Origin: CAYURH01 sp964447105
Lineage (GTDB): Bacteria > Patescibacteriota > Saccharimonadia > Saccharimonadales > EFPC-124
Assembly: GCA_964447105.1 (NCBI GenBank)
Contig: CAYURH010000019.1
Coordinates: 1 to 20,470 of the forward strand
DNA: 20,470 nt
Direction of reading: 5' to 3'
Below the pieces are notes generated by a model. That model had not been told where the DNA came from and did no database searches. It was given only the letters and a program-made list of their open reading frames with translations. A program made the translations under genes and the position numbers. Shown one piece after another: positions 1 through 7,369 of this stretch; within the stretch, counting starts at the first letter, position 1; the number at the start of each line of letters is the position of its first letter.

Positions 1-796
1 ATTTGGCAAATACCACCATGTTGGCGTTTTCCAAACTAAAGCGGTCGAAAATCACTAAGCCGTTGTTGTGCATGTTTATGCCATAAAGCACACCTTTTTC
101 CTGGGTAAGATCAGCGCTGGTAAATGGAAAACTAGTGCTCAGTGCGCCAGTGTTCATGTTGTGACGAATCTGCAGCTGGTCGGCCATCTGCGGCACGGTG
201 CTGTTGAGACTCTGCTCCATCTGGCTACTCGCGACTTTGCTAAACACCAGCTGTTGGCCTAATATAGTTTCGATTTTGTGCTGTACAAACTGCAACTCGT
301 CTAAGCTGTCGGCGTACAGAGTGATGTATAGGCCAAATCGGAAGAAGCGTTCTGCCCCCACTTGTAGCTGGTCGCGCAATTCTTCGGCGTCTTGGATGGC
401 GGCTTGCAGGCCCGGGTCGCGTACTTTACCGCGTTCGGCGTTGATGTTGACGCTGGCTTCGAGTTGTCCTACTTTTTTACGCAAGTTGTTGAGTACTACT
501 TGGCTTTCGACTGGGTAGATAAACATACTCACGTCTATTACCTCATCGAGGTTGATGACGGGGCTCAACCAACCGGTGTAGATCTGGCGCGGGTAACCAT
601 ATATATAAAGGGTGCGAGCATATTTGGTACCCAGGCGGAAGTATGCAGCTTGGATTTCGAGCGAACTTGGCGCGATGATGTCGCGGAGCGTGGTAATACC
701 GCGTTGAAATTCTTGTTCAATTTCCAGTTGTTCGCGCTGGCGTTGTGCCTGCGCGATATCGATGGGGTCGTTTTTCTTGCCGCCAAATAAAGCCAT
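1..796 (-). CDS. virB4: VirB4/TraC-family type IV secretion ATPase, N-terminal part (runs off the window)
   Basis: The minus strand is open from an ATG at 796 to the window edge, giving 265 residues with no stop. The protein begins MALFGGKK, has a charged Gln/Glu-rich helix (about residues 15-35), then the alpha/beta N-terminal domain typical of VirB4/TraC ATPases. The last residues visible, NANMVVFAK, are the segment that normally leads directly into the Walker A loop, so the nucleotide-binding domain should lie just outside the window. VirB4 proteins are cytoplasmic or membrane-associated ATPases that power type IV secretion and pilus assembly. The start is supported by AGGAGG at 805-810, 8 nt upstream. 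It begins on the base after the stop of the TraC-like gene, so the two are translationally coupled. Family assignment rests on the conserved end of the visible part and on the PrgI/TraC-like context. The ATPase motifs themselves cannot be seen here. Confidence 0.88.
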   Translation of the reverse strand, partial: MALFGGKKNDPIDIAQAQRQREQLEIEQEFQRGITTLRDIIAPSSLEIQAAYFRLGTKYARTLYIYGYPRQIYTGWLSPVINLDEVIDVSMFIYPVESQVVLNNLRKKVGQLEASVNINAERGKVRDPGLQAAIQDAEELRDQLQVGAERFFRFGLYITLYADSLDELQFVQHKIETILGQQLVFSKVASSQMEQSLNSTVPQMADQLQIRHNMNTGALSTSFPFTSADLTQEKGVLYGINMHNNGLVIFDRFSLENANMVVFAK

Positions 797-1681
797 CTAG
801 TTTGCCTCCTTGTCTAAGTGCGGCTGTGCTGCTACCCCATCGCCTTTGGTAGTGATGGCTGCGTTGGTCAGGTTAGTGAAATCGCCAATGGGTTCGCGCA
901 CTGCGGTGTCGGGGTTGTAGACGTTGTAGTAGAGTTCGCCCAAGTCTTTAGTCTGCAGCTGGATAGATCGAATACCTATTTGTTGCAAACCACTGATCAC
1001 GGTGCCCAGGCGGTTTTTGATCTCGTCTTTGGCTTTTGCATAGGTGGCTTCATCGATACGAATACGTTGTTGTGTCTGCGGTGCAAATAGATTGGCGAGC
1101 AAGCTTTTGCTGCTGTTCACGGCGCTGCCAATGTCACCGGCGGGATAGTATGGCACAATCACAAAGAAGCTTTTGTCCATAATATTGGTTTGCTGTGCCA
1201 GCGCATTGATAAAGTCGATGTAGTCGTCCATAAGCACACCCAGTAGCATGTTGTCTTGGTCGCGGCGGACTTTTTCTAGCCGATCTAGGTATGGGCCTAG
1301 GTCGACTTTTTGCGAACGAATAAATATCTGAATGGGAAAATAAAGCGAATTCAGGAAGTTTTGGTAACTATACTCCACCGCTTCGCGTTCGCGAGCGCTC
1401 ATGAGGTCGAAGTTAATACTTCGGCAGGCTACGGCGGCACGCATGCTGCCGTCATTCATAACGACGAGCCCATCGCGGATTTCAGAAATTAACAGCGCGT
1501 TTTGAGTGCTGTTGGGGTTTTTGGGGGTCACCGGTTTGCCGACTGCCTGAGGCCCTGTGGTAGGGGTGCCAGACTGCGGGAGTGGCGGAATTGGCTGTCC
1601 TGCCGGTGGTACACCAAAGGCGCCCGGCTGCTGTGCCGGTTGACCGGGAGTTGGATATGGTTGTGCCTGACCTGGTTGCAT
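797..1681 (-). CDS. TraC-like type IV secretion protein (VirB4 N-domain-like)
   Basis: A 294-residue soluble protein. Residues 1-60 are a Pro/Gln/Gly-rich, probably disordered tail. About residues 62-270 form an alpha/beta domain beginning NALLISEIRDGLVVMNDGSMRA, with later segments such as FFVIVPYYPAG and a C-terminal IQLQTKDLGELYYNVYNP. This pattern matches the TraC-like proteins found between PrgI and VirB4 in Patescibacteria and some Gram-positive conjugation modules, where the N-terminal VirB4 domain occurs as a separate polypeptide. No Walker motifs are present, so it is not itself an ATPase. It probably docks VirB4 to the PrgI/VirB6 membrane complex (inference). It lies 29 nt downstream of PrgI and abuts VirB4. 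A weak AAGGTG precedes the ATG at longer than ideal distance. The family call is good, the exact role is inferred. Confidence 0.82.
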   Translation of the reverse strand: MQPGQAQPYPTPGQPAQQPGAFGVPPAGQPIPPLPQSGTPTTGPQAVGKPVTPKNPNSTQNALLISEIRDGLVVMNDGSMRAAVACRSINFDLMSAREREAVEYSYQNFLNSLYFPIQIFIRSQKVDLGPYLDRLEKVRRDQDNMLLGVLMDDYIDFINALAQQTNIMDKSFFVIVPYYPAGDIGSAVNSSKSLLANLFAPQTQQRIRIDEATYAKAKDEIKNRLGTVISGLQQIGIRSIQLQTKDLGELYYNVYNPDTAVREPIGDFTNLTNAAITTKGDGVAAQPHLDKEAN

Positions 1682-1710
1682 GGCCTATTACCCCACCTTA
1701 GTCGGATGAA

Positions 1711-2604
1711 TTAGTGTAGCTGTACAACAACTTCGTTGCTGTCTTCGTTGGCTCGGTGCGCTTCATGCGCCAGAGCGCTAATACTAAGGTCATCGTTACT
1801 TGCGAGTCTTATTATATCAGGCGATACCTTAGGTGGTACAGTGGCTGGTGGTTTTTTGAGCGGCATTTGATGCTGAGCGCCAAGTGGTTGGATGATTTTT
1901 TGGTGCATCGACGAAGGATATGGGTTGTATGTCGGCGCTTTGATATTGGTGTCGTCGGCCGCTGGTGGACCAGCTGATGCTGTGACTGTCGTTGTAGGTG
2001 GGGCTGTGGCTGCTTGTTGCATTTGGGTGGTGACGGCTTGGCGACGAGCGGCGTCTTTTTCGTTGATAAGTTGTTGGAACGACCGTGATAGATCGGCGGA
2101 TTCGTCCATAACATCTACGGCGCTCTGGGCTTCGGTGGCGACCGTCTGGACCACACTTTCACTCGTGGGGTTGGTGGCCATGCCTTTGTATGCCCAACCG
2201 CGGCTATCCATAATTCGCGCCAGATAGCTGAGGCGCTGCTGCGCGGTCTCGGCGCCAAAATCTTTGGCCAGGTTTTGCTCTATTGCCTTGGGCGCGGTAA
2301 TTTCGACGTAACTTACCGTGCCATCAGGGTCCCACAGGCGAGTTTTGGGCTTCAGATAGAAACGGATAATAGCCAAGAGGTATGTTTCGAGCGGCTGGTC
2401 TTTTTTGAGGGGCAGCGACAGGATGCCAAAGATGATAATAAACGGTAGCGGTATGATGATCAGAAACGGCGACGCTTGGAACAAGAAAAACGCCACCACA
2501 GCCGACCCACCAGCGATCATAATATAGATGAATTGGCGGAAGCTTAACCAAGCGATTAACTTGTCTTCCGCCTCAACATCTTGGGGAACTTTATATACAG
2601 CCAT
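1711..2604 (-). CDS. PrgI family membrane protein
   Basis: A 297-residue protein starting MAVYKVPQDVEAEDKLIAWL, the typical PrgI-family opening. Two membrane helices follow (about residues 25-45 and 47-66), then the conserved stretch around RFYLKPKTRLWDPDG at about 81-95. The C-terminal 200 residues are soluble and partly low-complexity Thr/Ala/Pro-rich, much longer than the minimal family (about 110-130 residues). PrgI proteins are small inner-membrane components (VirB3-like position) of type IV secretion machines in Gram-positives and Candidate Phyla bacteria, encoded next to VirB4 as here. The gene follows the proline-rich protein by 24 nt. TATAAT at 2612-2617 on the minus strand lies 7 nt before the ATG and no Shine-Dalgarno is visible, so an internal leaderless transcript is possible in addition to operon read-through. 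Confidence 0.9.
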   Translation of the reverse strand: MAVYKVPQDVEAEDKLIAWLSFRQFIYIMIAGGSAVVAFFLFQASPFLIIIPLPFIIIFGILSLPLKKDQPLETYLLAIIRFYLKPKTRLWDPDGTVSYVEITAPKAIEQNLAKDFGAETAQQRLSYLARIMDSRGWAYKGMATNPTSESVVQTVATEAQSAVDVMDESADLSRSFQQLINEKDAARRQAVTTQMQQAATAPPTTTVTASAGPPAADDTNIKAPTYNPYPSSMHQKIIQPLGAQHQMPLKKPPATVPPKVSPDIIRLASNDDLSISALAHEAHRANEDSNEVVVQLH

Positions 2605-2611
2605 TAAGACT

Positions 2612-2617
2612 ATTATA
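2612..2617 (-). promoter_or_regulatory. -10 box of a candidate internal promoter for PrgI
   Basis: A perfect TATAAT on the minus strand lies in the 24-nt gap before PrgI, with 7 nt (AGTCTTA) to the ATG. The spacing is what a leaderless transcript would need. No clear -35 was found. Confidence 0.45.
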
Positions 2618-2628
2618 CGTTAGATTGA

Positions 2629-4470
2629 TCAACTATTGTTGTTGTCGCCATCATTCCCGAGGTTGATTGGGCCACTGGAGTTGGGGCCGAAGTCTCTTGG
2701 TACGGCCGATGGGCGCGGTGGGCTGGCTGGTCGCGGTGAGATAGCGGGCCTACTAAAGTCTGGCTCCTGCCCTTCGTATGGGTTGGGACCTTGCCAATCA
2801 GGGATCGGCGCTGCTGCCGGTGGCGGTGTGACGGTGGTACGACGAGGCTGTGGCGGCGTATCTTCGATGATCACCGCATCTTCAATGCCGGGCCCGCTTT
2901 GGCGTGCTCTACCCGGCCCTGTTTCTGTTCGTGGTGCCATGACGGTGCCCTGTGGTTCAATTGACACTCCCCTACTGTCGTAGTGTGGCACGGTTAGGGT
3001 GTTGCCACTAGATCCAGACGGTGTCGTCCCACCGCCACCTCCGCCACCACCTGCAGGTGGTGCAAACGTGAATGTGAACGGTGGAGGTGTTACTCCGCCA
3101 GGTGATGGTGGCGTGAATCCGCCCGATCCTGACGGGGTAGGACCCGAAGGAGGGGCTTGCGGCGGCGGAGCTTGAGGTGGAGGGCTTTGTGGGGGGTTTT
3201 GGGGGGGGGGGGTTGTGGGGCGTGGGGGGGGGGGCGGGGGGGGGGGGGGTGCTGGCGGCCGAGGCGGCGGTGCTGGAGCGGGTGGCGGCGGTGGCGGTGG
3301 TGGTGGCGGCGGAGTTTGGGGGGGCGTCTGAGGCGGAGTCTGCGGTGGCGGAGTTGGTGCCGCGGCAGCCAAAGCGTTGATTGCTGGTTCGGCCGCTGTC
3401 TTGATGGTTCGAGCAACTCCCGGCTCGTTGACCGCCTTCTGGGCTTTGGTGGTAAGGTTGACTTCCTGCTTGTCGCTCTCGGTTTTAATAACTGTTCTCA
3501 CACGGCCTTGGAAAGCAGCATCGGTTTCGCCTGTCTGCTGTACGACTTTTGCATCGGTTGCGAGCCTGTCGTAGAAGGTCTTGGCGGTCTCACCAGTGCG
3601 CATAAACGAAGGGTCGTATTTGTATTTCCCGGCCGTCACTAAATCGTGGCCACGTTGCGCTGCTTCAAGGGCTTGTTGTGATTGCGTAGCCAGCCCTTCG
3701 TAAGACAGGCCGGAAAGTTCGGTATGCGCCAATTGGTCCAGCTCGGTCGCGCTCAGAGGTGCTTCGCCACGGCGAGCGCGTTCCTGGTTGATACCTGCAG
3801 CTTTTGCGAAATGAGCACCAACACCTTTGACGGTCGGATATTCTTGGTTAACTTCATCAGCCACCATATTCCAATCCACACCAGGCCCAGCTTTCATAAG
3901 TTCTTCGAAACCACCACCGTCGCGGTTGGCAATCAAAGCTTTCATGGCGGCTCGTTGCATAAGCGGGCTCTTACTTGCATCTAATCTACCGCCGGAAGCT
4001 GTGTCAACGGAACCACCAGCTGCCAGTTTGGCAAGTTTTTTGCTGTCTCCACTGATGCCAGCTGCGCGCAGACGGTTCTGCTCGTCTTTTACGGCGGCAT
4101 CTTCGTGCGAACGGCCCATTGATAAGATTCGACGTTCTGATTTGCGACCCGGAGACAGGTTGCCTGTGGCAGCACGAACTGCCAAGTTTCTGCCGGTCCA
4201 GCCTTTTTTGGTCGGGTCATATGTTTTGGCAATGTTACCCTGGAACTCTTCTTTGGCGCCACCGGCGACTTTTTTGCCGGCATTCGTGGCTTTATTGAAG
4301 AGGTCCTGGCCTTTTTTGCCGGCCCATTTCATCATGTTGTCTGACTTCATAGCGAGTGGGAGTATCCCGGCAACTGCAGCGGCCGAAGCGCCAACGGCGA
4401 GCGTCAATTTAAATACGTGCTCGATATCATCAGAACTTGGCAATAGTGCGAAGAATAGTATGTGATCCAT
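2629..4470 (-). CDS. Proline-rich type IV secretion protein, probable detached C-terminal half of the VirB6/TrbL-like channel
   Basis: I place the start at the ATG at 4470 (MDHILFF, 613 residues) because AGGAGG at 4475-4480 sits just upstream. An ATG at 4485 would add five residues but lacks a ribosome binding site. One hydrophobic helix lies near residues 15-38, followed by a Lys/Gly-rich amphipathic stretch, a long charged soluble region (about 60-360) and a very proline-rich segment (about 365-450) encoded by long C tracts. The rest is low-complexity Gly/Pro/Thr/Ser. The preceding gene is a VirB6-like membrane protein ending in a hydrophobic helix. In related proteins the chain usually continues into a further helix and a soluble tail like this one, so this looks like the second half of a split protein (inference). 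The homopolymer tracts could slip and truncate the product. It matches no enzyme family I recognise. Confidence 0.8.
   Translation of the reverse strand: MDHILFFALLPSSDDIEHVFKLTLAVGASAAAVAGILPLAMKSDNMMKWAGKKGQDLFNKATNAGKKVAGGAKEEFQGNIAKTYDPTKKGWTGRNLAVRAATGNLSPGRKSERRILSMGRSHEDAAVKDEQNRLRAAGISGDSKKLAKLAAGGSVDTASGGRLDASKSPLMQRAAMKALIANRDGGGFEELMKAGPGVDWNMVADEVNQEYPTVKGVGAHFAKAAGINQERARRGEAPLSATELDQLAHTELSGLSYEGLATQSQQALEAAQRGHDLVTAGKYKYDPSFMRTGETAKTFYDRLATDAKVVQQTGETDAAFQGRVRTVIKTESDKQEVNLTTKAQKAVNEPGVARTIKTAAEPAINALAAAAPTPPPQTPPQTPPQTPPPPPPPPPPPAPAPPPRPPAPPPPPPPPPRPTTPPPQNPPQSPPPQAPPPQAPPSGPTPSGSGGFTPPSPGGVTPPPFTFTFAPPAGGGGGGGGTTPSGSSGNTLTVPHYDSRGVSIEPQGTVMAPRTETGPGRARQSGPGIEDAVIIEDTPPQPRRTTVTPPPAAAPIPDWQGPNPYEGQEPDFSRPAISPRPASPPRPSAVPRDFGPNSSGPINLGNDGDNNNS
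3191..3249. repeat. Poly-G/poly-C homopolymer cluster
   Basis: The plus strand carries G runs of 6 (3191-3196), 12 (3201-3212), 4 (3217-3220), 11 (3224-3234) and 14 (3236-3249) within 59 bases. Read on the minus strand these are C runs encoding polyproline. Four or more G runs this close also meet the sequence requirement for a G-quadruplex on the template strand of the gene. Such tracts are prone to replication slippage and to sequencing or assembly length errors. Confidence 0.95.
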
Positions 4471-4481
4471 AACTCCTCCTA

Positions 4482-5789
4482 TCATACCTGCAATAGAATT
4501 ACGGATGCAATTCTACCGATTGCGAATAGAAGCATAATCATAGGGTACAAGATAAGGAGTCGCATAAGCCAACGGAACCAAGTACTCCCAAAGCGTGATG
4601 TGTTGGGTAAGATGACCGAAAGTAATGCTATGGGTGACACGATAATCAAGAACAGTAGTATAACCTGCCTAATCAGTAGCAGCACGGACACCAGGATGAA
4701 GATCAGGCAGATAATAACAATAAAGATAAATATCACAGGTATAACAACCGGTACGCCAGCCAACGCTAACTGTAGGTCGCCCAGTCCAGGTACGTCTAGT
4801 AGCGACACGGTAGGGATATTGAGCGTTGGTTGCCCATTGACCACTGCACTCAGCGCCAATGATGCCGAGCCTGCCCCTAGTATGTTAAAGATGTCGATAA
4901 GAATCGCGCACAAGTAGAAAGATAAGTTCGACGCAATCGCCACCACGATAAGTCGCGGCAATAGTCGCTTTACACCGTAATTGCTCACACCTATAGATGT
5001 AGCTTGCGAGAAGATGATCACAAAGAACACGAGTATCAGCCCGATGTTTACGATATTCCGCAAATTGTCCCAGATAGCGTACAGCGGTGTGGTTTTGCCA
5101 GCGCTGTCGGTAGCGACCAGCGGATCCACAGCTAGGAACGGCTTGATGATATGGGAGAATGCAAAATCTGTCGCACCGAACAAACCTTCGAGCACCGGGC
5201 AGAGCACCCATTCAGCAAATAGCCCTCCTTTGCAGTCGAGCTGCGGCGTGCCGTTTTCGTCGGTGCGGATGGCGCTATTGAGCTTCTTTTCGCTGGTGAT
5301 GTCGGCTTCGAGGTTAGTGACTTCCCCATCTTTTACGACAATAGGGCCAAATACTTTACTGCCCACATAAATTTTGTCGTCTTTCGTCTCGCAAAATACT
5401 GCGGTGATTGGACCAATAAAGATGCCAACTATGCGTTTCAAGAAACTAGCGTCGGCACAAGCGCCTTTGGTGAGTTTGAAGTTAATATTTACGCTGTATG
5501 TGCCGGCAGGGACATTTTTGATATCGATGAAACCGTCGGTGTCAACAGCTCCCGATGTGTTGGCGCCTGCTGCTGCGGGGTCCAGGGTGACGGTGGTAGT
5601 TTCTTTGCTTATTATAACTTTGGAAGGTTCGCCGTTGATAGAGACTTCAAAGTAATATTTGCCGCCTTTGATTTCGCCTAGCGCTGCGGCGTGCCCCGGG
5701 TTGGCAATACCCGCTACACATAAACTGGCCGCCAAAAATACGACACTCAATAGTGTATTGCGAGCATATCTTTTAATAAACCCAGACAT
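4482..5789 (-). CDS. VirB6/TrbL-like polytopic type IV secretion membrane protein
   Basis: A 435-residue protein. Residues 1-35 form a Sec signal peptide (hydrophobic core LLSVVFLAASLCVAG, then NPGHAAA). Residues 36-200 form an extracytoplasmic domain with Cys at 111, 133, 186 and 197, including a beta-sandwich-like stretch (about 40-105). At least five membrane helices follow at about 245-261, 279-301, 347-372, 375-394 and 409-432. The segment around NYGVKRLLPRLIVVAIASN is characteristic of the VirB6/TrbL-like proteins of Patescibacterial type IV secretion systems. These form part of the inner-membrane channel and contact VirB4 and the pilins. It stops at TGA 4484-4482, 11 nt before the proline-rich gene. 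The start has no Shine-Dalgarno, but TATA-rich sequence lies 5-8 nt upstream. The protein ends in a hydrophobic helix, unusually early for the family. Confidence 0.82.
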   Translation of the reverse strand: MSGFIKRYARNTLLSVVFLAASLCVAGIANPGHAAALGEIKGGKYYFEVSINGEPSKVIISKETTTVTLDPAAAGANTSGAVDTDGFIDIKNVPAGTYSVNINFKLTKGACADASFLKRIVGIFIGPITAVFCETKDDKIYVGSKVFGPIVVKDGEVTNLEADITSEKKLNSAIRTDENGTPQLDCKGGLFAEWVLCPVLEGLFGATDFAFSHIIKPFLAVDPLVATDSAGKTTPLYAIWDNLRNIVNIGLILVFFVIIFSQATSIGVSNYGVKRLLPRLIVVAIASNLSFYLCAILIDIFNILGAGSASLALSAVVNGQPTLNIPTVSLLDVPGLGDLQLALAGVPVVIPVIFIFIVIICLIFILVSVLLLIRQVILLFLIIVSPIALLSVILPNTSRFGSTWFRWLMRLLILYPMIMLLFAIGRIASVILLQV

Positions 5790-5797
5790 TTACTTTT

Positions 5798-5803
5798 ATA
5801 ATA
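5798..5803 (-). promoter_or_regulatory. Candidate -10 box before the VirB6-like gene
   Basis: TATTAT on the minus strand (overlapping TATAAA at 5795-5800) lies 8 nt (or 5 nt) before the ATG at 5789, in the 34-nt gap after the lipoprotein gene. No Shine-Dalgarno is present, so a near-leaderless start is plausible. The A/T-rich context makes this uncertain. Confidence 0.35.
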
Positions 5804-5823
5804 CGCCAACTACGCTGCTTGTT

Positions 5824-6780
5824 CTAGGGTGTTTTGTTGGCAGTTTCAGCCAGTTGTGCATAGGCAGTTGGACCAATGCGCAGTGTGTAATAACTCCTAT
5901 CTTTTGTCTCAAAAGTTAGCAAATATGCGGTCTGGCGTTGCGCTACTGATTTACTCGATCCGATCGTTGCTTTGCTGAGTAATGATCCGTCGGGAAGCTG
6001 CATGATGCTGTCGGTGGGATCTTTTAGCGCAACCTCATAGTCATCGGGTAGCGGCACTGTGTGGGCGGCGCGTATACGCAAGCAGCGTGTGAAATACCAA
6101 GATTCATCCATGCCGTAGGCAAGCAGGTGGAGAGCAGCGCATTGTTGGTCGGCAGTAGCTTGGGCGAGTGTTTCTTGGTCGGGGTACAACGTCGATCCAG
6201 TCAGCGTGTTGTGATATGCGTCAAAGAAATCGCTTGCTGCGCGTCCGTCGGGCGTGAGCGCGGCGCCTTCCATAAGCGAAAAGTGTGCCCACCCGAGCCG
6301 AGTAACGGTTTGCCTAATCTGGTCTAGGCTGAGTTTACTCGCTTCCTGTTCGGTCAACGCATTAATATCTACGAGGCTGTTTGGTGTTTGAACAACTTCA
6401 CCACCACCCTGCCCACCAGCTTTACTGGCTTGCGGGAATGGTGAGGCTGCGGCGGCTGGTGGTTTGTTGCTTGCTTCGGCGTGATCGTTACCGCATGCAG
6501 CCAACGGGCTAGCCACAACTGCGCCCATGGCAAGGGCCGAAAACGTCCGCTTGACTCGGGTGGGCAGCGATCCAAATATGCCACCACGCTGTTCCTGCGC
6601 ATCTGCTAGCGGCGCCTCTTGTGGCTCGTCGGTCTCAAGCGCCCAGGTTTCAATTGCCATCACGCCAACGCGCATGGTACTATTACCTTCGCGCGTTTGT
6701 TCGCGTTCTCGATCGAGGTTGCTTACCAATGCAAGCGGCGCAACCTCGGCCGATCCAAAATCGACATCTCCCCGACTCAT
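5824..6780 (-). CDS. Predicted lipoprotein-like protein with long N-terminal extension, unknown function
   Basis: A 318-residue protein. A strong ribosome binding site, AGGAGGG, lies directly before the ATG at 6780 and fixes the start. Residues 1-75 are charged and soluble. Residues 75-96 read as a signal-like segment (RVKRTFSALAMGAVVAS) ending in a lipobox LAAC with Cys96. Residues 97-125 are a flexible Ala/Gly/Pro linker, followed by a helical soluble domain to the C terminus. A lipobox 96 residues from the N terminus is unusual, since a lipoprotein signal normally starts within the first few residues. Either the segment is an internal anchor or a later start is used, although Met36 and Met41 have no good ribosome binding site. 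I do not recognise the globular domain. It is first in the secretion gene order, 34 nt before VirB6, and divergent from the pilin operon, suggesting a surface role in that machine (inference). Confidence 0.75.
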   Translation of the reverse strand: MSRGDVDFGSAEVAPLALVSNLDREREQTREGNSTMRVGVMAIETWALETDEPQEAPLADAQEQRGGIFGSLPTRVKRTFSALAMGAVVASPLAACGNDHAEASNKPPAAAASPFPQASKAGGQGGGEVVQTPNSLVDINALTEQEASKLSLDQIRQTVTRLGWAHFSLMEGAALTPDGRAASDFFDAYHNTLTGSTLYPDQETLAQATADQQCAALHLLAYGMDESWYFTRCLRIRAAHTVPLPDDYEVALKDPTDSIMQLPDGSLLSKATIGSSKSVAQRQTAYLLTFETKDRSYYTLRIGPTAYAQLAETANKTP

Positions 6781-6833
6781 ATTCCCTCCTACTATTATTA
6801 CGTGCGACTACTGTGAAAGGTAGTTCTATTCTA

Positions 6834-6842
6834 AGTATAGCA
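6834..6842 (-). promoter_or_regulatory. Extended -10 promoter for the secretion operon
   Basis: On the minus strand the sequence reads TGC followed by TATACT, an extended -10 element. Transcription would begin near 6827, giving a leader of about 47 nt that carries the AGGAGGG ribosome binding site of the lipoprotein-like gene. Confidence 0.5.
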
Positions 6843-6875
6843 ACTTTCGTTTTCCCGCGTCTTAGCGCAACACGG

Positions 6876-6885
6876 CACAATTGTG
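6876..6885. promoter_or_regulatory. Perfect 10-bp palindrome in the divergent promoter region
   Basis: CACAATTGTG is a perfect palindrome between the divergent secretion and pilin operons. It overlaps the candidate -35 of the pilin promoter and lies just upstream of the minus-strand promoter, a position suited to an operator that could control both operons. No regulator gene is adjacent. A 10-bp palindrome could also occur by chance. Confidence 0.3.
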
Positions 6886-6909
6886 ATGGGGCGTAAACTG
6901 TATTACACT
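6881..6909 (+). promoter_or_regulatory. Candidate promoter of the pilin operon
   Basis: TTGTGA (6881-6886) and TACACT (6904-6909) are separated by 17 nt, each matching 4 of 6 consensus bases. Transcription would start near 6916, a few bases before the ATG at 6920. No Shine-Dalgarno is seen, in line with a leaderless or nearly leaderless message. Confidence 0.4.
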
Positions 6910-6919
6910 ATCTGTAGCA

Positions 6920-7369
6920 ATGAATGTGATGCGAGCCACACTTATGGTAAAACGTTTTATGCCAGCAAAGAGCTGGCTATTGCTGGTTGCTTTCGTGGGC
7001 GCGTTTTTACTTACACCACATATGGTACTGGCTTCATCGTCAGACTGTACAGTTGGCGGTAAGCCGGGTGTGCAGACGAGCATCGCTTTTGGCGGTCAGA
7101 CATGTATCCCAATCGGTGACGGCGATGTTAACTCCAACATCATTATTGTGGTGCTCAAAATAGTCCTGGCATTTTTGGGCGGTGGCATCGGTATCGCTAT
7201 TGTGATGGGTATTGTGTATGGCGGCTTCTTATATATGACGGCTCGGGCCGACGCTGGCCAGGTAAAAAAAGGCGAAGAGGTCATCCGCAACGCCGTTATC
7301 GCGCTGCTCGCTTTCTTGGGTATGGCAGCGATCCTGAATTTTCTTGTACCCGGAGGAGTGTTGGGATGA
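6920..7369 (+). CDS. VirB2/TrbC-like pilin paralog 1
   Basis: A 149-residue protein with a signal peptide (about residues 18-39, cleavage after VLA), a short extracytoplasmic region with two cysteines (43 and 62), and two membrane helices (about 74-106 and 121-143) joined by a charged loop (ARADAGQVKKGEE). This is the layout of VirB2/TrbC pilins, in which two hydrophobic helices pack into a pilus or sit in the membrane. After the loop it carries VIRNAVIALLAF, a variant of the AKNTILYAI motif of paralogs 3-6, so it is among the more divergent members. It starts the operon and overlaps paralog 2 by 4 nt (ATGA). The start is uncertain because ATG codons at 6929, 6944 and 6959 would also leave a signal peptide. 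Confidence 0.82.
   Translation: MNVMRATLMVKRFMPAKSWLLLVAFVGAFLLTPHMVLASSSDCTVGGKPGVQTSIAFGGQTCIPIGDGDVNSNIIIVVLKIVLAFLGGGIGIAIVMGIVYGGFLYMTARADAGQVKKGEEVIRNAVIALLAFLGMAAILNFLVPGGVLG

Noticed and set aside
392..790. Plus-strand frame of 132 codons at the left end
   Set aside because: It lies opposite the well-supported VirB4 N-terminal frame, which has a ribosome binding site and family sequence.
3157..3642. Long plus-strand frame rich in Arg, Trp and Gly across the G tracts
   Set aside because: It is the complement of the proline-rich secretion gene. Its composition is a by-product of the repeats and it has no ribosome binding site.
3827..4465. Plus-strand frame of 212 codons
   Set aside because: It is antisense to the secretion protein at 2629-4470, with no promoter or ribosome binding site and no recognisable domain.
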